Origin: Chlamydiia bacterium
GTDB taxonomy: Bacteria > Chlamydiota > Chlamydiia > Chlamydiales > FEN-1388
NCBI GenBank assembly: GCA_003170575.1
Contig: PMZB01000193.1
Location: 1 to 9,152, forward strand
Length of the DNA: 9,152 bases
Direction: 5' to 3'
The notes under the pieces were generated by a model. The model was not told the DNA's origin and searched no databases. It worked only from the letters and a program-made list of their open reading frames with translations. A program made the position numbers and the translations under genes. Below, one piece after another: positions 5,677 through 9,152 of the stretch; position 1 is the first letter of the stretch, and each line of letters opens with the position of its first letter.

Positions 5677-8600
5677 TTAGCTTTTCCTTTCCAGAAAGCA
5701 GTAGTGCATGCTTTCCCACCATAGAAGGGAAATTGGAGGGCCTTGGGGAGGCTCTTTGGGCTTGAAGGTCGCAGTAGGTTCTATTTCTCCCTTTTCCCCG
5801 ATCGAAAAGGTATCGCCTGGATTCTCCGGGCAGCCATATACAAGGATGGGGCGATTGTAGATATTGGCAGCGCACTCCCAGACAAGAGCGGTGGTCCATT
5901 GTGGGTTGTCCATATTCGCATACCCATCAATTAATTCCTGGACCTCGTCTTTTTCTATCACTTTGCCTTTTACCATCACCTTTTCCTTGGGGAATTTCTC
6001 TTCGAGCTCTGCCTTATGCTCGCGAGCATAAGCAACTATCTTCTTGCGGAAATCTTGAACCATCGCCTGGAGAGCTTCGAGAGGGATCTTTTTTTCATCT
6101 TTTAAGTCAAGTCCAAGGGCTCCCAAAAGAAACGCGTTGATACCGCAGCTTCCTTCGTGTAATCGAGGATCATGGGGCTCCATGTTCTTATTGAGAACGG
6201 CACTCGCATAATTTCCTGCAGAAAGAAGATAATCAGGGATCTGCTCCAACGGCGTATAATCAGCAGCACCATCTCTATAGAAGGGGATCTTATTGCCGGC
6301 TTTAAGAGGTATCGGTTTTTTTGGCATGGCTGGGACATAGTTCATTGCTATGTTATTAAGCCACAATTTTGTGGTCTCGGTCAGAACCTTTTTTGCCACA
6401 TTATCCTTTTCTATTACCTCCAAAAACCTTGAGGCGCGTGGATCATCCAATGCACTATCAGCGTCAATGGAAAGAAGCTGAGGACCTACACAAGCAGCAC
6501 AGAGAGAGTAAAATTCAGATTCAGAAAGCTTTTTAACGCCTTCAGCAAAGGAAAGAAAGGTTTGTGGAGGAAAATTAATGTTGGGGGTAAGTGGGGAAAG
6601 TGTGTGGAATGGATAATCTGATTTGAAGCTCCAAAGATCTTTCTCCTCAATTCCAGGATTATCCTCGGGTCTCACCTTCGGCTGAGGATCTATGTATTTG
6701 AGCGGGAAGCGGACAAATGGGCTGAGAGCCGCATCAACTTCATGAGGCTCTGATGCGAGCTTTGCATGCCGTGTGAGAAGAAATAATGCCATGAATACAA
6801 CACCATTGATATGAGCTAAATTTTCAAGATCTATCGTTTGCTCAAGACCAGGTGTGCGACAAATTGCTCTGAAAAGATCTTTGAGAAGCGTCCGAAAACA
6901 GTCATCCTTCTTAAAAGAAGAGCTTGTTAAAAAGCGCTGTTCCAGCTCTTGAAGGGTTTGTTCAGTAAATGGAAACGAAGGAGTTTCTTCCATGGGCTCT
7001 GGGGCAGCTGATGGTTGTGGCTCTGGAGGCGCCATCTCAACATCTTCTTCAGGAGTCACAGGTGTCATCTCGACTTCTGGTGGAGCCTCTTCTAAGCGCA
7101 GTGTGGGGGTGAAACGGTTGTATACAGTATCTGTATCGCGATCCATGGAAAGCGTAGGAAATGTTTCCCGCAAATGCAGACCAATTCGTCCTATCTCATA
7201 ATACATTTCTTCGTCTGGGCTATCTTCGGGTTCTCCGTTCTCTAACGCAGTGACTAAAGAATCGATCCAGCCAGGCTCTGCATTTTCATTCTGGATAATT
7301 TGTCTCCGAAGAGTGATGGCGGGAACGGAGCACGAGAAATCATTGAAAGCACCTCGCGGATATACGCTTCCTGCTGTTGTGTGAAGGGGAGTGCTGTCTG
7401 AAGCAACACATAGGGAGGATGCCGGCTCTGCGCTTCCCCATGTAAGAAAGGATTGGCCTGCGCATACCCTTGTAGAAACTCTTGCAGATAAGAGCATATA
7501 AACTACAGCTGCTGGAACATCCACATCAAACTTGATCATTGTTTGAGTAAGGGCGTTCAAAGGATCGTTGGAGTCAATATCTTTCAACTCGGAAAAAGGA
7601 TGTTGAAGAGTCACATCACTACTTGCTTCCTCGACAATATCTTTTGCTTGCTGTTCTGGCATCCTAAGCAGCCCTTCCCAAGGTTTAAGTGGAAGTTTTG
7701 ATTCGAAGCGAGGGAAGGAACACAGAATCCGTATTTTTTGCTCGTCGGAAAGAGTTTGGAGGCGAGGTGTGCCGTCTGGTAGCTTTTGCTCCAGCCATGT
7801 TTTTGCCTCTTGGAATGTCTTTGTGAAGAGAAATCTGATAAGAGGCTCGGTGGCAACCGCCTTGAGCGGCAGATCAGCAATCTGTGTTTCGAGGAGGCCG
7901 AGAGCTTCGGCAAGGTACTGTGTCGAAAGAATACCTGGAGGGAATTTTCCGAGAAGAATACGGCTCTCTTCAGGAGTTAATTTGGAAGCGAACTTATAGA
8001 CATCTTTTTCGCTAAAATGCTTAGGCTCCTTCTCACCTGGTGCTGTATGAAGTGTTTTGTATACCCTCATCGCAGAGGTTAATTCAACTTCCTGGTCATC
8101 TATCGAACGGTCCGGGAAAAATGGATCAATGAGGCGCAGAATAAAATCTCGTTTTTCTTTAGAGACAAAGATCCCTTGTATAAGGTTCATGGAAGAAGGA
8201 ATAAGCGATGCAAATCTGTCGAAAAATGTATTGATTTCTTTTTTATCGGAGAATGATTGTCGAAGACTCTCTGGAGATATTTGTAAAATTTTCTCCAAAG
8301 GAAATACTTCCTCCCAGGGGATGTCGAGAACTGTTTGGAGTATCAAGTTACTGGTTTTGGTGTCATAGCCAAGTTTTTTTAAAAATTGCAGGGAGGCTAA
8401 GACTTGTTTCAAGATACCACCTATTGCTAGATCGGGAATTTGGGGAAAGGAAGAAAGTAATCCTTGAAATAAATCAGGTGAGAGTCCCTCGTTAAGGAGA
8501 TCCTGAAGTTCATTTTGTGCGCAGGATATATTCAGTAAAAAAACGAGCCCTTGACGAACGAACGTTAGTCCAGTCTCCTCATCAACACTGTTCAGAGCAT

Positions 8601-9152
8601 TGACAACAGCACTCTGTAATGGTTCTGGAAGTTCCGATATGTTTTTTTGAGCAACATTTTTTCCGATTTCCTTGAGAGTTGAATACGTTTCATCTTCCTC
8701 ATCCATTGGTGTCATGTTTTTGAGAATCGGCTCATATATGGAGATAGAGCAATACGGCGTTGTAAACACAGCCATACCTAATGCAGCATCAGCTAACGAT
8801 TCGGACGATTCGGACTCACACAATTTTTTGATTGACGGCCCGAAGGCTTGTAACAATTGCTCTCGGGCTCTTGAGTATGCAGGAGAAACCGAAGCTCCTA
8901 GTCCTGGGTACTCCAAAAAAGTTTCCTCTTTTAAATAGTGAACAAAGGCTAATACGTCTTTAAACCGTTCACGTATTTGTCTAAAGGGTAAAGACTCCCT
9001 AGGAAGAAAAAAATTGGATTGGCCTGTTTCAGTAACGGTTTTTTTAAAAAGTTTTATGTCCCTTTCTTTATCGTGTTGAATTTTTTTTAGGAGAAGACTT
9101 TTCAAGTTCTCGCTTGATTGTTTGCCTTCAGGGTAAGCGTCAACGCTACCCA
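5677..9152 (-). CDS. Large OTU-domain protein (deubiquitinase-like putative effector), 5' partial
   Basis: The frame is open from the right edge. The first possible start inside the window is TTG at 9105, and the preceding codons (VDAYPEGKQSSEN) contain no stop or ATG, so I treat the gene as running off the window; residue numbers here count from that TTG (1142 residues). Residues 1-540 are helix-rich and without recognised domains. About 541-601 seem to be read in a shifted frame. A Pro/Glu-rich linker follows at about 670-708 with two VEM repeats. From about 645 to the end it is paralogous to the 464-residue neighbour. The OTU domain occupies about 980-1142: Cys box RLHEGSCGINAF with Cys987, Trp box QWTTALVWECAANIY with Trp1070, strand RPILVYG, and final box PPISLLWWESMHYCFLE with His1134. 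The usual DGxC aspartate is Glu984, and the residue two after the His is Cys1136 instead of Asp/Asn, so activity is uncertain. By family I infer a secreted host-directed protein; secretion signals cannot be judged without the true N-terminus. Confidence 0.85.
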   Translation of the reverse strand, partial: GSVDAYPEGKQSSENLKSLLLKKIQHDKERDIKLFKKTVTETGQSNFFLPRESLPFRQIRERFKDVLAFVHYLKEETFLEYPGLGASVSPAYSRAREQLLQAFGPSIKKLCESESSESLADAALGMAVFTTPYCSISIYEPILKNMTPMDEEDETYSTLKEIGKNVAQKNISELPEPLQSAVVNALNSVDEETGLTFVRQGLVFLLNISCAQNELQDLLNEGLSPDLFQGLLSSFPQIPDLAIGGILKQVLASLQFLKKLGYDTKTSNLILQTVLDIPWEEVFPLEKILQISPESLRQSFSDKKEINTFFDRFASLIPSSMNLIQGIFVSKEKRDFILRLIDPFFPDRSIDDQEVELTSAMRVYKTLHTAPGEKEPKHFSEKDVYKFASKLTPEESRILLGKFPPGILSTQYLAEALGLLETQIADLPLKAVATEPLIRFLFTKTFQEAKTWLEQKLPDGTPRLQTLSDEQKIRILCSFPRFESKLPLKPWEGLLRMPEQQAKDIVEEASSDVTLQHPFSELKDIDSNDPLNALTQTMIKFDVDVPAAVVYMLLSARVSTRVCAGQSFLTWGSAEPASSLCVASDSTPLHTTAGSVYPRGAFNDFSCSVPAITLRRQIIQNENAEPGWIDSLVTALENGEPEDSPDEEMYYEIGRIGLHLRETFPTLSMDRDTDTVYNRFTPTLRLEEAPPEVEMTPVTPEEDVEMAPPEPQPSAAPEPMEETPSFPFTEQTLQELEQRFLTSSSFKKDDCFRTLLKDLFRAICRTPGLEQTIDLENLAHINGVVFMALFLLTRHAKLASEPHEVDAALSPFVRFPLKYIDPQPKVRPEDNPGIEEKDLWSFKSDYPFHTLSPLTPNINFPPQTFLSFAEGVKKLSESEFYSLCAACVGPQLLSIDADSALDDPRASRFLEVIEKDNVAKKVLTETTKLWLNNIAMNYVPAMPKKPIPLKAGNKIPFYRDGAADYTPLEQIPDYLLSAGNYASAVLNKNMEPHDPRLHEGSCGINAFLLGALGLDLKDEKKIPLEALQAMVQDFRKKIVAYAREHKAELEEKFPKEKVMVKGKVIEKDEVQELIDGYANMDNPQWTTALVWECAANIYNRPILVYGCPENPGDTFSIGEKGEIEPTATFKPKEPPQGPPISLLWWESMHYCFLERKS

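Larger units (their letters stand above)
4220..7185 (-). repeat. Diverged tandem gene duplication, two copies of about 1.45 kb
   Basis: The left copy (about 5653-4220) and right copy (about 7185-5677) encode paralogous proteins in the same orientation. They align from IGLHLRETFPTLSMDRD in the large protein (residues 641-657) to the C-terminus. Over residues 160-225 of the short protein and 825-890 of the long one, 50 of 66 positions are identical by my count. The right copy has a longer Pro/Glu-rich linker (about 670-708) and about 12 extra residues at 1040-1055 inside the OTU domain. Some nucleotide identity is still visible around the shared Met-Asp-Arg-Asp codons (GATCCAT at 5610 and at 7140). 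Confidence 0.85.

Noticed and set aside
7254..7502. Reading the alternative frame in the large OTU gene as a separate small gene
   Set aside because: It has no good start or ribosome-binding site and ends within the large gene. It is better explained as the ancestral frame of the large protein between two indels.

Overview
The window looks like chromosomal DNA of an environmental ('chlamydia-like') member of the Chlamydiota, or a similar obligate intracellular bacterium. This is inference. It rests on two things: a pair of large OTU-type cysteine protease genes (deubiquitinase-like, useful only against a eukaryotic host), and a membrane-anchored kinase-like protein that resembles a paralogous family I associate with Parachlamydia/Waddlia-type genomes. 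No tRNA, rRNA, CRISPR or transposase is visible.

Layout. At the left, a plus-strand gene (81-962) encodes a membrane-anchored, degenerate kinase-like protein, with a plausible promoter just upstream. It converges on a leftward two-gene operon: a PHP-family phosphoesterase of the HisJ/HisK histidinol-phosphatase type (3720-2908), coupled through an ATGA overlap to an ABC-F ribosome-associated ATPase of YheS type (2911-1091). That operon ends in a clear leftward intrinsic terminator (1005-977). The PHP gene is divergent from msrB (3803-4234), a complete methionine-R-sulfoxide reductase; the 82-base gap between them carries a reasonable leftward promoter.

The right-hand 5 kb is the accessory part. 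Two leftward genes encode OTU-domain proteins: a very large one (5677 to the right edge, at least 1142 residues, 5' end probably outside the window) and a 464-residue one (4220-5614). The smaller protein is a paralogue of the C-terminal ~490 residues of the larger one. The homology continues about 15 codons upstream of the smaller gene's ATG, up to an in-frame TAA, so the short gene looks like a partial tandem duplication that now starts at a formerly internal methionine. Both carry the OTU Cys box, Trp box and terminal His box. The residue two after the catalytic His, usually Asp or Asn, is Leu or Cys.

The large OTU gene also shows a likely pair of compensating frameshifts. For about 60 codons (roughly 7490-7310) the annotated frame gives a Ser/Thr/Cys-rich, lysine-free peptide, while the next frame gives a normal-looking protein sequence. 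Together the OTU pair is the candidate for an undescribed host-directed effector locus; the other genes are housekeeping or of unknown function.
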